Shown here: positions 16,595 to 25,694 of the stretch, one piece after another
Numbering within the stretch: the stretch's first letter is position 1
Layout: every line of letters starts with the position of its first letter
Origin: Lachnospiraceae bacterium XPB1003
Lineage (GTDB): Bacteria > Bacillota > Clostridia > Lachnospirales > Lachnospiraceae
Assembly: GCA_900102065.1 (NCBI GenBank)
Contig: FMVK01000006.1
Span: 62,001 to 126,000, forward strand
Reading direction: 5' to 3'
Length of the DNA: 64,000 bases
Made by a program: the position numbers and the translations under genes
The notes under the pieces: model-generated
The model's input: only the letters and a program-made list of their open reading frames with translations
The model's database searches: none
Told to the model about the DNA's origin: nothing

Positions 16595-16650
16595 ATCTGA
16601 CCTGCCTTCACGTGTTGCTTCCTTATTATATGGAACAAGCACGGTATTTT

Positions 16651-16679
16651 TGGTATAATATACTGTCTGTTTGCAGACA
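16651..16679 (+). promoter_or_regulatory. Divergent promoter region of pbp1A with inverted repeat
   Basis: An extended -10 box TGGTATAAT (16651-16659) on the plus strand could serve pbp1A. It is followed by an inverted repeat TGTCTG/CAGACA (16664-16679) that could be an operator or an mRNA 5' hairpin. The opposite strand also carries TATA-rich boxes that could serve yigZ. Confidence 0.5.
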
Positions 16680-16737
16680 ATTAATTATACTAAATTATTT
16701 TCAGCTTAAATAGTTTTTTCATCTTTGAGGTACAGAC

Positions 16738-19386
16738 ATGAATTATTCACGTAGGGGTATCAGAAAGAAACAGCAACAGCTCAACTCCAAGAGCGTTAAG
16801 ATCAAAAAAATGCTCGGCATCACCATCATCAAGGCTCTGCTCGTATCCGGCATTTCACTGGGCGTCATCGCTACCTGTCTTGGCATAGGAATGTTCAAAG
16901 GCATAATAGCAACCGCTCCTGACATCTCAACAATTGATGTTACGCCCACCGGTTACGCAACCACGCTTTATGACGCGGAGGGTCACCAGATGACCAAGCT
17001 GGTGGCGGAGAATTCCAACAGAACCTATGTAGGTATGGACAAGATACCTCAGGATCTGGCAGATGCCTTCGTTGCTATCGAGGATGAACGTTTCTACGAT
17101 CACAACGGTATCGATATCAAAGGTATCATGCGTGCGGCAGCTTTAGGTGCCAAGAATCAGTTCAACTTTTCACAGGGTGCAAGTACCATCACGCAGCAGC
17201 TCATCAAGAACAGCGTCTTCGACAAGTGGGCTACCGGCGAGACAAAGATGGAACGTGTAAAGCGTAAGATCCAGGAGCAGTATCTTGCTACCGAGCTTGA
17301 AAAGACCATGGATAAGAAAGAGATCCTTGAGCTTTATATGAACACCATCAACCTCGGCCACAACACTCTCGGTGTTCAGGCTGCGTCCCTGAGATATTTC
17401 GGGAAACAGGTATATGAGCTTAACCTGTCGGAAGCCGCAACACTTGCCGGAATTACCAAGAACCCTTCCGCTTACGACCCCATCACCCATCCGGACAAGA
17501 ATGACGAACGTCGTCTCACGGTGCTGATGAAGATGTATGAACTCGGATATATAACCGAGGAAGAATACACTCTCGCCAAAGCGGATGACGTATATGCACG
17601 CATCAATGAAGCAAATATCCAGAACGAACAGATAGACAATACCGTTTATACCTATTTTGAAGACGAGGTTATAGAACAGGCTTCGGAAGACCTCAAAGAA
17701 ATGCTTGTTGCCAGCGGCTATACCGAATCACAGGCCACAAGCCGTGCCTATAACCTGCTCTACAGCGGCGGTCTCAGCATTTATACGACACAGGATCCTC
17801 AGATCCAGCAGATGTGCGATGAGATCTATGCAGATGAAAGCAACTATCCCGACGGTACAAAGTGGTATCTTAATTACAAGCTGACCATACAGCATCCCGA
17901 CGGAGAGGTCCAGAATTATTCAACAGAAATGTTCAAGGCTCACTTCAAGGAGACCAATCCTTCGTTTAATCTCCTGTATACTTCACAGGATGCAGCTTAC
18001 GAAGCCATAGCCGAGTACTCCGCTTCGGTAATGGAGGAGGGAGATGAGATAATCGGCGAAAGCATCAGCTTAACGCCGCAGCCTCAGGTATCTCTTACCA
18101 TCGAGGATCAGTCAACGGGATATGTAGTCGCGCTTATCGGCGGCCGAGGTGTTAAGGAATCCAGCCGTTCGCTTAACCGCGCAACCAATACTACCAGACA
18201 GCCGGGTTCCACCTTCAAGATCGTATCCACATATGCCCCCGCTCTCGATACGGGAAATGTAACACTTGCAAGCGTATTCATAGACGGACCTTTCAATTAC
18301 TCTACCGGAACCCCGGTTAAAAACTGGTACGGCAGCAATTACAAGGGAATCTGTACGGTCCGTTATGCGATCGAGCAGTCCCTTAATATCATCGCAGTAA
18401 AGTGTCTTACTCAGATAACACCTCAGCTTGGTTTCGACTACCTGCAGAATTTCGGTTTCACCACACTCATCGACAGGCGTGTGGAAAGCGACGGACGTGT
18501 TACAACCGATATCAGGCAGCCACTCGCTCTCGGAGGTATCACAGACGGTGTTACCAATATGGAGCTTAACGGCGCATATGCCACCATCGCAAACGGCGGT
18601 ATGTATATGGAGCCGATCCTTTATACCAAGATCTACGATCATGACGGTAACCTGCTGATCGATAAGACTGCAACTCAGGATCAGCACCGCGTTATCAAAG
18701 AGACTACAGCATTCCTTCTTACCGATGCCATGGTAGGTGTTGTTACATCAGGTACCGGCGGATCAGTTAATTTCGGCGGAATGGCTATCGCAGGTAAGAC
18801 AGGAACAACAACAGATTATAAGGACGTATGGTTTGCCGGTTATACCCCCTACTATACAGCTACATGCTGGACAGGTTTTGATAACGGCGAATACTTAACA
18901 GGTGCCGAAAAGAATCTTTCCAAGACACTCTGGCGTACGGTAATGTCAAAGCTTCATGAGAATCTCGAATATAAATCATTCGAGATCCCGCCCGGAATCA
19001 CACAGGCAACGATCTGCTCAAGATCGGGACTCCTGCCCATATCCGGACTCTGCGACGGCACTACCCGTACCGAATACTTCGCAGAGGGAACTATCCCCAA
19101 TACCACCTGCGATGTTCATTATTCGGGATACGTATGTATGGCTACCGGGCTTCCCGCCAGTGACACATGTCCTTTCAAAGTGCCCGGTGTGCTGGAACTC
19201 AGCCCTCACCAGTCCGCAGCAGTACAGGCCGGATGCGGTCAGGCCAGCATCACGAGTACTACTCTCTGTCATCACAACGCCGCATTCTTTACCAATCCGG
19301 CCAACAGGGATGTACTTATCAAAGAGCAGGCTGATCTTGCCATGAAGGGTTATCCCTTCTCCATAGACGGTTACTTCTCCAACTGA
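16738..19386 (+). CDS. Class A penicillin-binding protein (transglycosylase/transpeptidase)
   Basis: This 882-residue bifunctional cell-wall synthase has one N-terminal membrane anchor (about residues 28-60). A GT51 transglycosylase domain follows (EDERFYDHNGIDIKGIMRAA with the catalytic Glu; GASTITQQLIKN). The transpeptidase domain holds the active serine in PGSTFKIVSTYAP, the SLN motif in IEQSLNIIAVK, and KTG in AGKTGTTTDYKD. A C-terminal cysteine-bearing tail of about 120 residues (CSRSGLLPISGLC and so on) could form disulfides outside the cell. It is monocistronic and one of only two plus-strand genes. Confidence 0.96.
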   Translation: MNYSRRGIRKKQQQLNSKSVKIKKMLGITIIKALLVSGISLGVIATCLGIGMFKGIIATAPDISTIDVTPTGYATTLYDAEGHQMTKLVAENSNRTYVGMDKIPQDLADAFVAIEDERFYDHNGIDIKGIMRAAALGAKNQFNFSQGASTITQQLIKNSVFDKWATGETKMERVKRKIQEQYLATELEKTMDKKEILELYMNTINLGHNTLGVQAASLRYFGKQVYELNLSEAATLAGITKNPSAYDPITHPDKNDERRLTVLMKMYELGYITEEEYTLAKADDVYARINEANIQNEQIDNTVYTYFEDEVIEQASEDLKEMLVASGYTESQATSRAYNLLYSGGLSIYTTQDPQIQQMCDEIYADESNYPDGTKWYLNYKLTIQHPDGEVQNYSTEMFKAHFKETNPSFNLLYTSQDAAYEAIAEYSASVMEEGDEIIGESISLTPQPQVSLTIEDQSTGYVVALIGGRGVKESSRSLNRATNTTRQPGSTFKIVSTYAPALDTGNVTLASVFIDGPFNYSTGTPVKNWYGSNYKGICTVRYAIEQSLNIIAVKCLTQITPQLGFDYLQNFGFTTLIDRRVESDGRVTTDIRQPLALGGITDGVTNMELNGAYATIANGGMYMEPILYTKIYDHDGNLLIDKTATQDQHRVIKETTAFLLTDAMVGVVTSGTGGSVNFGGMAIAGKTGTTTDYKDVWFAGYTPYYTATCWTGFDNGEYLTGAEKNLSKTLWRTVMSKLHENLEYKSFEIPPGITQATICSRSGLLPISGLCDGTTRTEYFAEGTIPNTTCDVHYSGYVCMATGLPASDTCPFKVPGVLELSPHQSAAVQAGCGQASITSTTLCHHNAAFFTNPANRDVLIKEQADLAMKGYPFSIDGYFSN

Positions 19387-19410
19387 CAGTAAGCGTCATC
19401 ATAAAAAGAA

Positions 19411-19445
19411 AAAAAAGAGCGGATCATTCGATCCGCTCTTTCTCA
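19411..19445. terminator. Bidirectional terminator between pbp1A and the SH3 gene
   Basis: GAGCGGATC and GATCCGCTC pair over 9 bp around ATTC. A TTTCT tail follows on the plus strand and a longer T-tract on the minus strand. The two genes converge here. Confidence 0.93.
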
Positions 19446-19447
19446 TA

Positions 19448-20014
19448 CTATTGTTGTCCCGTATCTTCCGATACCGATCCAAGACTTGCAAAAACTTCCG
19501 TATTCGCACCGGGATTAGCTTCTCTGTATACGCTCACGGCCTTTTCAAGCGACATCTCCTCGAACTCCGTAGAAAAGCCCTTCTTCTTGGTGATGATACC
19601 GTATGAAAGGAAATCCGTACTTATATATCCTTCACGTGAACCATACTTTATCTTAGCCCATCCGTTATCATATATCAGCTCAACCTCTACGAACTGTCCC
19701 GATTCCGCACTGAGGACCACGTCATATTCTTTTCCCGGTCCCGTTCTCAGGTTAACTCCGGTATTGGCCGATATCGATGCGCCCAGCAAGATCTGAACTT
19801 CCACAGCTTCCGTTTCACCGCCCGGTCCAATTCCCATACTCTCTCCTGCAGTGAGCATTCCGCTGTTGGAAGATATGGGTTCCGGAAGCGGTTGTCCGGC
19901 TCTTCTTACCGGTTCCGCGCCCCGTGCCACGATCATCACCAACATGATCACTATCAGCAGACCACAGATGATTATCAGTGCTGTAAGTATTTTACTCTGC
20001 GTTTCCTTCTTCAT
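19448..20014 (-). CDS. Membrane-anchored bacterial SH3-domain protein
   Basis: The protein of about 188 residues starts MKKETQSKILTALIIICGLL with one N-terminal membrane segment, then a linker, then a bacterial SH3 domain (NTGVNLRTGPGKEYDVVLS, DNGWAKIKYGSREGYISTDF). SH3b domains usually bind cell-wall peptides. The C-terminal 40 residues are acidic and unassigned. The ATG at 20014 overlaps the end of the PAS gene; the spacing to GGGAG is long, so the start is moderately sure. It is probably co-transcribed with 20022-21932. Confidence 0.8.
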   Translation of the reverse strand: MKKETQSKILTALIIICGLLIVIMLVMIVARGAEPVRRAGQPLPEPISSNSGMLTAGESMGIGPGGETEAVEVQILLGASISANTGVNLRTGPGKEYDVVLSAESGQFVEVELIYDNGWAKIKYGSREGYISTDFLSYGIITKKKGFSTEFEEMSLEKAVSVYREANPGANTEVFASLGSVSEDTGQQ

Positions 20015-20021
20015 AATAAGC

Positions 20022-21932
20022 TTAAAGGATCTCCCTGTCCGCATCCCTTGCCATTATCAGTACTCTGTTTCTTCCCATCTCTTCAAAATAATGAAAAGCA
20101 TACATAAACAGCCTGTACTGACCTGTTCCCCTGCAGTCCCGAAGGAACATGTGAGACACCGTCTTGCCTTCTTTAAAAGATTCACGTATCGTCTTGTCCG
20201 ACAGTGCCATCCTGAACATATCCATATCATCTTCATGAATGGTAAGTTCGGAAGGTAATACTCCATCTCCCGAATCTTCCCACTTATTTTTTCTCGCTAT
20301 CCTCTGTCCGTCAAATACCAGCGAGAAGAATGTTCTGCTTCCGGGATCATACTCATACATAACATCGTAATCGGAAAGGAGCGTTGCATTGTAGATCATG
20401 GACAGCTCATGCTGCTCTATCATATCATCATAATCTTCAAAAGCTATGACCGCTTCCCTTATGTCCCCGTTATCTGATGTGACCGGGAAAAAGTTGAGAC
20501 GTCTCCACTTATTTTCAACCGTTCGGTAAACATACTCTCTCTTGGTATATTCTTCTATATGTTCACGAAAATCTTCGGCATTGAGGAATTTAAAGATATC
20601 CCTGTACTGTTCCAGCACATATGCCTTGGAGTAATGCTCCATGGCATCCTTGAAATTCTTAAACTGCTTCTCCACATACCTGTACTGCTGCGGCAATCTT
20701 ATCGAATGGAAAGATCCGTCGCTGAGCTTTATAAAGAACACTCCGATATATCGATTTGAGAGAATATCTATGACTATATTCTTCTCATTACGCTCAGCCT
20801 CAACACGCTTGTGTTCCGTGATATCCATAAAGGTCAGGATGCACTTATCCTCCATTCCCTGCATATATGGAGGCTTAAACGCATTTGCTCCCATCCATCC
20901 CATATCTGTATTAATGGAACTGTTGTATTCACGTCCTACATTCTCGGCACCGTTTTCAAAAGATTCCCTGAGTCCCTTAAGGGAGAAGTAACTCATATAG
21001 TCCTTCTTCTGGCCGTCATCAGGGATCATCTCGCAGACCAGCGTCTGCAAGAGGTCATACTGTCCATCCGACGGGATGCCGAATAGCAGCGCATCGGCTT
21101 TAACGGTTGTATATGCCCCTGTAGTAAGATCAAGCAGGTATACGGAACGGTACGCATTGCTGAGAGACTGCATGATCATCTCGTTTGTACGTTCTCTGTT
21201 GTCGGTGGTACCTTCCTTCTGAACCCGTCTCTCACAACAGACTATCCTGCCGTCAAGCTCGTCCAGTCTGAGAAATCTCATCTCATTCCAGATATATTTA
21301 TCATCATATTTCTTCCTGTACTGGAAAGAATATCCGCCATCACGAAGTTCATCCATGATATGGTTAGGTTCAAGACATCCCGATATAAGCTCTGCATCAT
21401 CCGGATGTGCATAAAGAGAAACTATCTCTCTTCTCCAGTCGTCAAAGCTGACAGGATGATAATAGACGCCTCTGTAATTGCCATCCATGTTTTCAGAGGG
21501 CTTAAGCAGCGTAGTCACTTCTCCGCTCTGCATATCGATCAGGAAAATGCTCTGGTAAGAACGTCCGAGGATCCCGAATATCTTCTCCCTCTCCTCTTCC
21601 TCCCTGTCATCAACATGAGCAGTGATAAGAAACGAATAAGCGATGATCCCCTGAGACCATACCACCTTACTGACGGTAACATTGCGTCTGCTTCCGAAAG
21701 CCGACTTCTCTACAACATAACGGTATACTCCGCCCTCATCCACTCGTGCAACCGCCATCTTAAAATCTCCCGGATCCCATACAGATCCTATATCCATACC
21801 TGCATGGGCATTACATCTGATGGTCACCAGGTGATTGCAGTACAATATCTTGCCATCCCGACCGCCGACTACAAACAATGCCACATCGTCTGCATTGTCG
21901 AGAATGTTCATTATCCCCCACAGTTCTTTCAT
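20022..21932 (-). CDS. Multi-PAS-like signalling protein without visible output domain
   Basis: This protein of about 636 residues is built of four to five PAS-like modules of 110-130 residues. Repeated signatures include SYQSIFLIDMQSGEVTTLL, AYRSVYLLDLTTGAYTTVK and RYIGVFFIKLSDGSFHSIR, the N-terminal strands of successive domains. FMDITEHKRVEAERNEKN is a typical PAC end. The C-terminal 110 residues (YDVMYEYDPGSRTFFSLV onward) look like another sensory module. I see no GGDEF, EAL, kinase or HD domain. The ATG at 21932 follows GGGGGG. The role is likely sensing or scaffolding, unproven. Confidence 0.75.
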   Translation of the reverse strand: MKELWGIMNILDNADDVALFVVGGRDGKILYCNHLVTIRCNAHAGMDIGSVWDPGDFKMAVARVDEGGVYRYVVEKSAFGSRRNVTVSKVVWSQGIIAYSFLITAHVDDREEEEREKIFGILGRSYQSIFLIDMQSGEVTTLLKPSENMDGNYRGVYYHPVSFDDWRREIVSLYAHPDDAELISGCLEPNHIMDELRDGGYSFQYRKKYDDKYIWNEMRFLRLDELDGRIVCCERRVQKEGTTDNRERTNEMIMQSLSNAYRSVYLLDLTTGAYTTVKADALLFGIPSDGQYDLLQTLVCEMIPDDGQKKDYMSYFSLKGLRESFENGAENVGREYNSSINTDMGWMGANAFKPPYMQGMEDKCILTFMDITEHKRVEAERNEKNIVIDILSNRYIGVFFIKLSDGSFHSIRLPQQYRYVEKQFKNFKDAMEHYSKAYVLEQYRDIFKFLNAEDFREHIEEYTKREYVYRTVENKWRRLNFFPVTSDNGDIREAVIAFEDYDDMIEQHELSMIYNATLLSDYDVMYEYDPGSRTFFSLVFDGQRIARKNKWEDSGDGVLPSELTIHEDDMDMFRMALSDKTIRESFKEGKTVSHMFLRDCRGTGQYRLFMYAFHYFEEMGRNRVLIMARDADREIL

Positions 21933-22030
21933 TAGTACCCCCCGCGAAAGCGTTTTTATCCACTTAAAGTATACACGAAAAAGGCTTTGATTTCCAGCTT
22001 CCGAGGGCTTGCAAAGCTCCTCTCGGAGCA

Positions 22031-22061
22031 GCAAAAAAGGCGCCGCAAGGGCGCCCTTTTT
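22031..22061 (-). terminator. Terminator of the infC-rpmI-rplT operon
   Basis: On the minus strand GGCGCC pairs with GGCGCC around a CTTGC loop and is followed by six T residues, about 30 bp past the rplT stop. Confidence 0.93.
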
Positions 22062-22081
22062 GAGTTATAGAAGAGTTCGTA

Positions 22082-22438
22082 TTATGCGATCTTTTCCTTA
22101 GCGATTGCTGCAAGAGAAGCGAATCCTTCTGCATCCTTAACAGCCATCTCTGCGAGCATCTTACGATTGATATCGATCTCAGCGAGCTTAAGTCCGTACA
22201 TGAACTTGCTGTATGAAAGACCGTTCATTCTCGCTGCTGCATTGATACGAGCGATCCAAAGCTGTCTGAACTGACGCTTTCTCTGCTTACGTCCAACATA
22301 AGACTCAGCTAAAGCTCTCATTACAGACTGCTTAGCTACACGATACTGCTTTGATCTTGCACCATAGTATCCGCGTGCAAGCTTTAATACTCTGTTATGC
22401 TTCTTCTTAGCGTTCTCTCCGCCTTTGATTCTTGCCAT
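22082..22438 (-). CDS. rplT: 50S ribosomal protein L20
   Basis: This 118-residue protein is highly basic, with the family hallmarks [23 protein letters not shown] and [20 protein letters not shown]. It binds 23S rRNA early in 50S assembly. In many Firmicutes L20 also represses its own operon by binding the mRNA leader. It is the last gene of the operon behind GGAGGTAAATAAA. Confidence 0.99.
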   Translation of the reverse strand: MARIKGGENAKKKHNRVLKLARGYYGARSKQYRVAKQSVMRALAESYVGRKQRKRQFRQLWIARINAAARMNGLSYSKFMYGLKLAEIDINRKMLAEMAVKDAEGFASLAAIAKEKIA

Positions 22439-22494
22439 TTTATTTACCTCCGGATTATAAACCTAATTAAAATACTAATGCTGTTCACGAAAGA

Positions 22495-22692
22495 TCAGAT
22501 GTAAGGAAGGATCTTCTTCATGTTCTTTGCATTCGTGATATCTGTAACTACGTCCTGGCGAAGACCACGCTTTGTCTTTGTAGACTTCTTTGTCAGAATA
22601 TGACGCTTGTAAGCCTTGTTACGGATAAGCTTTCCTGTACCCGATACTTTGAATCTCTTTGCTGCTGCTCTGCTGGTTTTCATTTTAGGCAT
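22495..22692 (-). CDS. rpmI: 50S ribosomal protein L35
   Basis: This 65-residue protein starts [20 protein letters not shown], the standard L35 opening, and contains [19 protein letters not shown]. It is the middle gene of the conserved infC-rpmI-rplT order, behind AGGAGGAAAAAGAA. Confidence 0.99.
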   Translation of the reverse strand: MPKMKTSRAAAKRFKVSGTGKLIRNKAYKRHILTKKSTKTKRGLRQDVVTDITNAKNMKKILPYI

Positions 22693-22750
22693 TTCTTTTT
22701 CCTCCTGATATTTCTGTTCTTAACCGAACGCCATGTACTTAATGACTGTT

Positions 22751-23254
22751 TCAGCGCTTGGTAAGAAACATTGTCATTGTACGTCCTTCCACCTTAGGTG
22801 CCTTCTCGACTGTTGCCACATCTTTAAGAAGCTCTGCAACATCATCAAGAATATGTTTGGATGCCGACATATGGGCCATCTCACGTCCGCGGAATCTCAA
22901 TGTGAATTTCACACGATCACCCTTTGCCAGAAACTTGCGCGCTGCAGAAACCTTGGTATTCAGATCGTTCGTATCAATATTGGGTGAAAGTCTGAGTTCC
23001 TTGATCTCAGTCGTATGCTGTTTCTTCTTGGCTTCCTTATCCTTACGCATCTGTTCGTAACGATATTTGCCATAATCTGCAAGTCTGCACACAGGGGGCT
23101 TGGCCGTGGGTGCCACCATTATCAGATCAACCTCGGCTTCATCCGCAAGGCGCATCGCTTCCTGAATGGATACCACTCCGATCTGCTCGCCATGCTCACC
23201 GATTACACGCACTTCCTTCTCACGGATCTGTCCGTTGATCAATAAATCGCTAAT
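22751..23254 (-). CDS. infC: Translation initiation factor IF-3 with AUU start
   Basis: IF-3 keeps ribosomal subunits apart and checks the start codon. The 168-residue protein shows LINGQIREKEVRVIGEHGEQIG, RLADYGKYRYEQMRKDKEAKK, LSPNIDTNDLNTKV and GREMAHMSASKHIL. The GGAGGA ribosome binding site lies correctly before an ATT at 23254 and not before any ATG. A TTG lies at 23269, inside or too close to the ribosome binding site. AUU is the known start of infC in several bacteria and allows IF-3 to repress its own translation. Confidence 0.95.
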   Translation of the reverse strand: MSDLLINGQIREKEVRVIGEHGEQIGVVSIQEAMRLADEAEVDLIMVAPTAKPPVCRLADYGKYRYEQMRKDKEAKKKQHTTEIKELRLSPNIDTNDLNTKVSAARKFLAKGDRVKFTLRFRGREMAHMSASKHILDDVAELLKDVATVEKAPKVEGRTMTMFLTKR

Positions 23255-23421
23255 TGTCTTGTCCTCCAAACAAATAAAAAAGTGGATAGATTATGCATCA
23301 TATCCGCTTCTCACTAACATCAACCGACTCCGCATATAATGCGAAGATCGTTCCCGATATTAACGCCTGAAACTCATAAGGTCGCAGGGTGAGAGTAGAT
23401 ACTCTGCTTGATACCCGACAA
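23255..23421 (-). promoter_or_regulatory. infC leader RNA with terminator-like attenuator (L20-leader-like)
   Basis: The leader of about 165 nt contains several potential helices. It ends in a hairpin GGATA/TATCC with inner GAT/ATC pairing (23284-23305), followed by ACTTTTTTATT about 20 nt before the infC start. This is the layout of attenuated infC operons in Firmicutes, where L20 binding favours termination. Exact membership of the Rfam L20 leader families was not tested. Confidence 0.55.
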
Positions 23422-23450
23422 AGATAACATATCTATGTTATATAAGTCAA
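23422..23450 (-). promoter_or_regulatory. infC operon promoter with overlapping palindrome
   Basis: On the minus strand the -35 is TTGACT (23450-23445) and the -10 region is TGTTATCTT (extended -10). The spacer is filled by a palindrome ATAACATA-GA-TATGTTAT (23441-23424). It may be an operator or chance A/T symmetry. Confidence 0.6.
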
Positions 23451-23465
23451 GAGATATTCCGAAAA

Positions 23466-23819
23466 TTATCCGATTTTATTTTCAGTAACCTGTTCTGTTT
23501 TTTCTTCAGGTGCCGTCTGCTGTTCCGGTTTGATAAGCCCCGCCTCTCGAGCCGCCGCAATATCAAGCTCGTTAGGAACCGCCGTAAGGCCTTTCGCCTT
23601 TCTGTCGGCTATGTATTCTCTCAGTTCCTTCTTATGTATGGTCAGCGTAGACAGTTCCCACTCTATACGCTTAACTGTATCTTTATCATTAAGAGCAAGA
23701 GCCTTCTCGTAAGTCTCTATGGTCTCGAGCTTGATATTCTCTACCATATTGCTCTTAACCGGTCTGAGAGGATTATCATCATGCTCTCTTAAGACCTGCT
23801 GTTCAAATTCTTCCGCCAT
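23466..23819 (-). CDS. Small hypothetical acidic/coiled protein
   Basis: This 117-residue protein begins MAEEFEQQVLREHDDNPLRP, is helical and highly charged, and ends in a Glu/Gln-rich tail (EQQTAPEEKTEQV). No family is recognised. The ATG at 23819 follows GGAGGAAGCGAT. The longer frame to 23909 runs through the tRNA gene and is not real. The mRNA must begin in or before tRNA-Gly, because only 17 nt separate the tRNA from this ATG. Confidence 0.75.
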   Translation of the reverse strand: MAEEFEQQVLREHDDNPLRPVKSNMVENIKLETIETYEKALALNDKDTVKRIEWELSTLTIHKKELREYIADRKAKGLTAVPNELDIAAAREAGLIKPEQQTAPEEKTEQVTENKIG

Positions 23820-23836
23820 ATCGCTTCCTCCAAAAA

Positions 23837-23907
23837 AGCAAGCGACGGGAATCGAACCCGCGTCCTCAGCTTGGGAAGCTGATGTTCTACCATTGAACCA
23901 CGCCTGC
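23837..23907 (-). tRNA. tRNA-Gly (anticodon CCC)
   Basis: This 71-nt cloverleaf has acceptor arms GCAGGCG and CGCTTGC (one G-U), D-arm GTGGTTCAATGGTAGAAC, an anticodon stem TCAGC/GCTGA with loop TTCCCAA, and T-arm CGGGTTCGATTCCCG. The 3' CCA is not encoded; six T residues and the ribosome binding site of the next gene follow directly. Confidence 0.95.
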
Positions 23908-23996
23908 ATCTCACCTTGATCTCATATTATTTAGACCTTGACCATGATACACGTTTTGGAATTCATCGTCAAGAATCCCATTCCGGATCACCGCAC

Positions 23997-24644
23997 TCAA
24001 TCAAGCCACTCTACGCTCTTAACAAGGATGATCTCACATGCAGTGCTTCCGATATCATCTCTGCTGGTTGAGCTGTACCAGTAAAAATCCTTCTTGGAAG
24101 GGTGGTGACCGTCCACATAGACCAGATATCCCTTTATACGGATATGATCACCGATCTTAATCCTTTTGACAGCTTTACGTACGGAAGGATCCAGTGTGAT
24201 CAGGTGATTATTGGAGCACTGTCTGAGGAGATCTTCCACAGAACCTACAAGTGCAAGCTTTTCCCGGCTGTCCACTTTATTCTTCAAGCCTCTCTTTGAG
24301 GCTTTCCAATGAAATCCAACCTGTACGTTTTGTTCAGCTACTTTTCCCCAGGCAAGAGACACATCTCTCGGTGAGATCTTATCCTCGGGGCACATTCCGA
24401 AATAATCATTTGTGCAAACCACCAGACCTTCTATATCATAGGCATATTTATATGCAAGCGAGATATCATATCCGTTAACCTTTGTATACTCCTCTCCGCT
24501 CGCTTCCGTTTGTATCGGCTCACGGATACCTGCAACGGAACGCTGCTTACCCTTCATAAGATTTCTTGCGAAAAGCAGGATCGGGATCATTAAAACGATC
24601 AGAAGGATGATCATTCTCCTCTTTCTTTGATTTTCTTCATACAT
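23997..24644 (-). CDS. Membrane-anchored hypothetical protein
   Basis: The 215-residue protein has a basic N-terminus and one membrane segment (MIILLIVLMIPILLFARNLM), then an external domain. Motifs YDISLAYKYAYDIEGLVVCT, ISPRDVSLAWGKVAEQNV, CSNNHLITLDP and KIGDHIRIKGYLVYVDG resemble a widespread uncharacterised bacterial family whose C-terminal half reads like an OB-type fold. The function is unknown. It is probably expressed from its own A/T-rich promoter upstream (a TATAAT lies about 80 bp before the ATG). Confidence 0.75.
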   Translation of the reverse strand: MYEENQRKRRMIILLIVLMIPILLFARNLMKGKQRSVAGIREPIQTEASGEEYTKVNGYDISLAYKYAYDIEGLVVCTNDYFGMCPEDKISPRDVSLAWGKVAEQNVQVGFHWKASKRGLKNKVDSREKLALVGSVEDLLRQCSNNHLITLDPSVRKAVKRIKIGDHIRIKGYLVYVDGHHPSKKDFYWYSSTSRDDIGSTACEIILVKSVEWLD

Positions 24645-24786
24645 GATCTGTCATTCCTTTCCGTATTTTTTGATCCGAACATCAACATTCCGTGGAGTAT
24701 TATAAATGATTTACAGAAATTTTTCATTTATTCGTTCTCGCCTAAAAATGCCGCAGGTTCAGCCGCCATCCTGATCCCGTGCAAGT

Positions 24787-24815
24787 AAAAAAGGCCGCGG
24801 ATCAACGCAGCCTTT
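24787..24815 (-). terminator. Terminator of the folate operon
   Basis: On the minus strand AAAGGCTGCG pairs with CGCGGCCTTT (one G-U) around a TTGATC loop and is followed by further T residues, shortly after the folK end. Confidence 0.92.
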
Positions 24816-24832
24816 GATCATAAGTCAGAGTT

Positions 24833-25681
24833 TTAGATGATAATGCATTTTTCCTTCACTTCTTCAAGCAGCTCTCTGTTGGTCTTTCGAAGGACAGGAT
24901 GAATGAAATCCGGTGCGATCTCGCAAAGCGGTGCAAGAACAAAGTCCCTGTTTTCCATGTCTCTGTGAGGAACCGTAAGATTCGGAAGATCGATCACCTC
25001 ATTATCAAAATATATGATATCCATATCAAGCGTTCTGTCTCCCCAGCGCTCTTTCCTTATCCGTCCGCAGGCATTCTCTATCTCATGGATCTTATCAAGG
25101 AGAGCCTCCGGCTCATATAGTGTCTCAAGGATAAAGGCACCGTTAATAAATTCTTTCGTAGCAACGCCTCCGTAAGGTTTTGTTTTTATCATGGAAGATC
25201 TGAAGAGAACCCTGCACTCCGGATCCTCATCAAGCATCCTTATAGCGTCTTCAACCAGCTCCTCACTGCTCTCATTCTTTTCAGGGTAATCATCATTGGA
25301 ACCAATGGCAATATAGGCATTGTGGCGCCGCCTTCGCAGGCACACCGATACGGATGAGAATTCAAGATCGATGGGCGCTTCGGGTTTTCTTATCTCAACG
25401 CTTATAGCCTTAATGCTCTCAAATCTTTTCATCAGTACGCAGATAAGATGCTCCGCAGCAGCTTCAATAAGCTTGAAAGTATGCTTTTGCATTTCTTCCG
25501 ATATTATCCCGCATACCTCCGCATAGCTAACCGATGCTCCCAGTTCATCCGTCAGTCCGGCCTTTCTGAGAGACATCTCGAGTTTTGCATTGATATAGAA
25601 GTTCTGCCCCTTCTCATTTTCTTCGGGAAACACACCGTGTCTTGCAAATACTTTCAGGTCATCAATACGTATCTCATCCAT
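24833..25681 (-). CDS. folBK: Bifunctional dihydroneopterin aldolase / HPPK (FolB-FolK fusion)
   Basis: This 282-residue fusion covers two successive folate steps. Residues 1-112 are dihydroneopterin aldolase (IRIDDLKVFARHGVFPEE, SYAEVCGIISEEM, KPEAPIDLEFSSVSV). Residues 118-282 are 6-hydroxymethyl-dihydropterin pyrophosphokinase (AYIAIGSNDDYPEKN, TKPYGGVATKEFINGAF, ERWGDRTLDMDIIYFDN, VPHRDMENRDFVLAPL). The ATG at 25681 follows GGGGATTTGTT. The product hydroxymethyldihydropterin pyrophosphate is the FolP substrate. It is the last gene of the folate operon. Confidence 0.96.
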   Translation of the reverse strand: MDEIRIDDLKVFARHGVFPEENEKGQNFYINAKLEMSLRKAGLTDELGASVSYAEVCGIISEEMQKHTFKLIEAAAEHLICVLMKRFESIKAISVEIRKPEAPIDLEFSSVSVCLRRRRHNAYIAIGSNDDYPEKNESSEELVEDAIRMLDEDPECRVLFRSSMIKTKPYGGVATKEFINGAFILETLYEPEALLDKIHEIENACGRIRKERWGDRTLDMDIIYFDNEVIDLPNLTVPHRDMENRDFVLAPLCEIAPDFIHPVLRKTNRELLEEVKEKCIII

Positions 25682-25694
25682 AACAAATCCCCGC

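Noticed and set aside
23820-23909. N-terminal extension of the hypothetical protein to 23909
   Set aside because: It is a reading frame through tRNA-Gly; the ribosome binding site lies before 23819.
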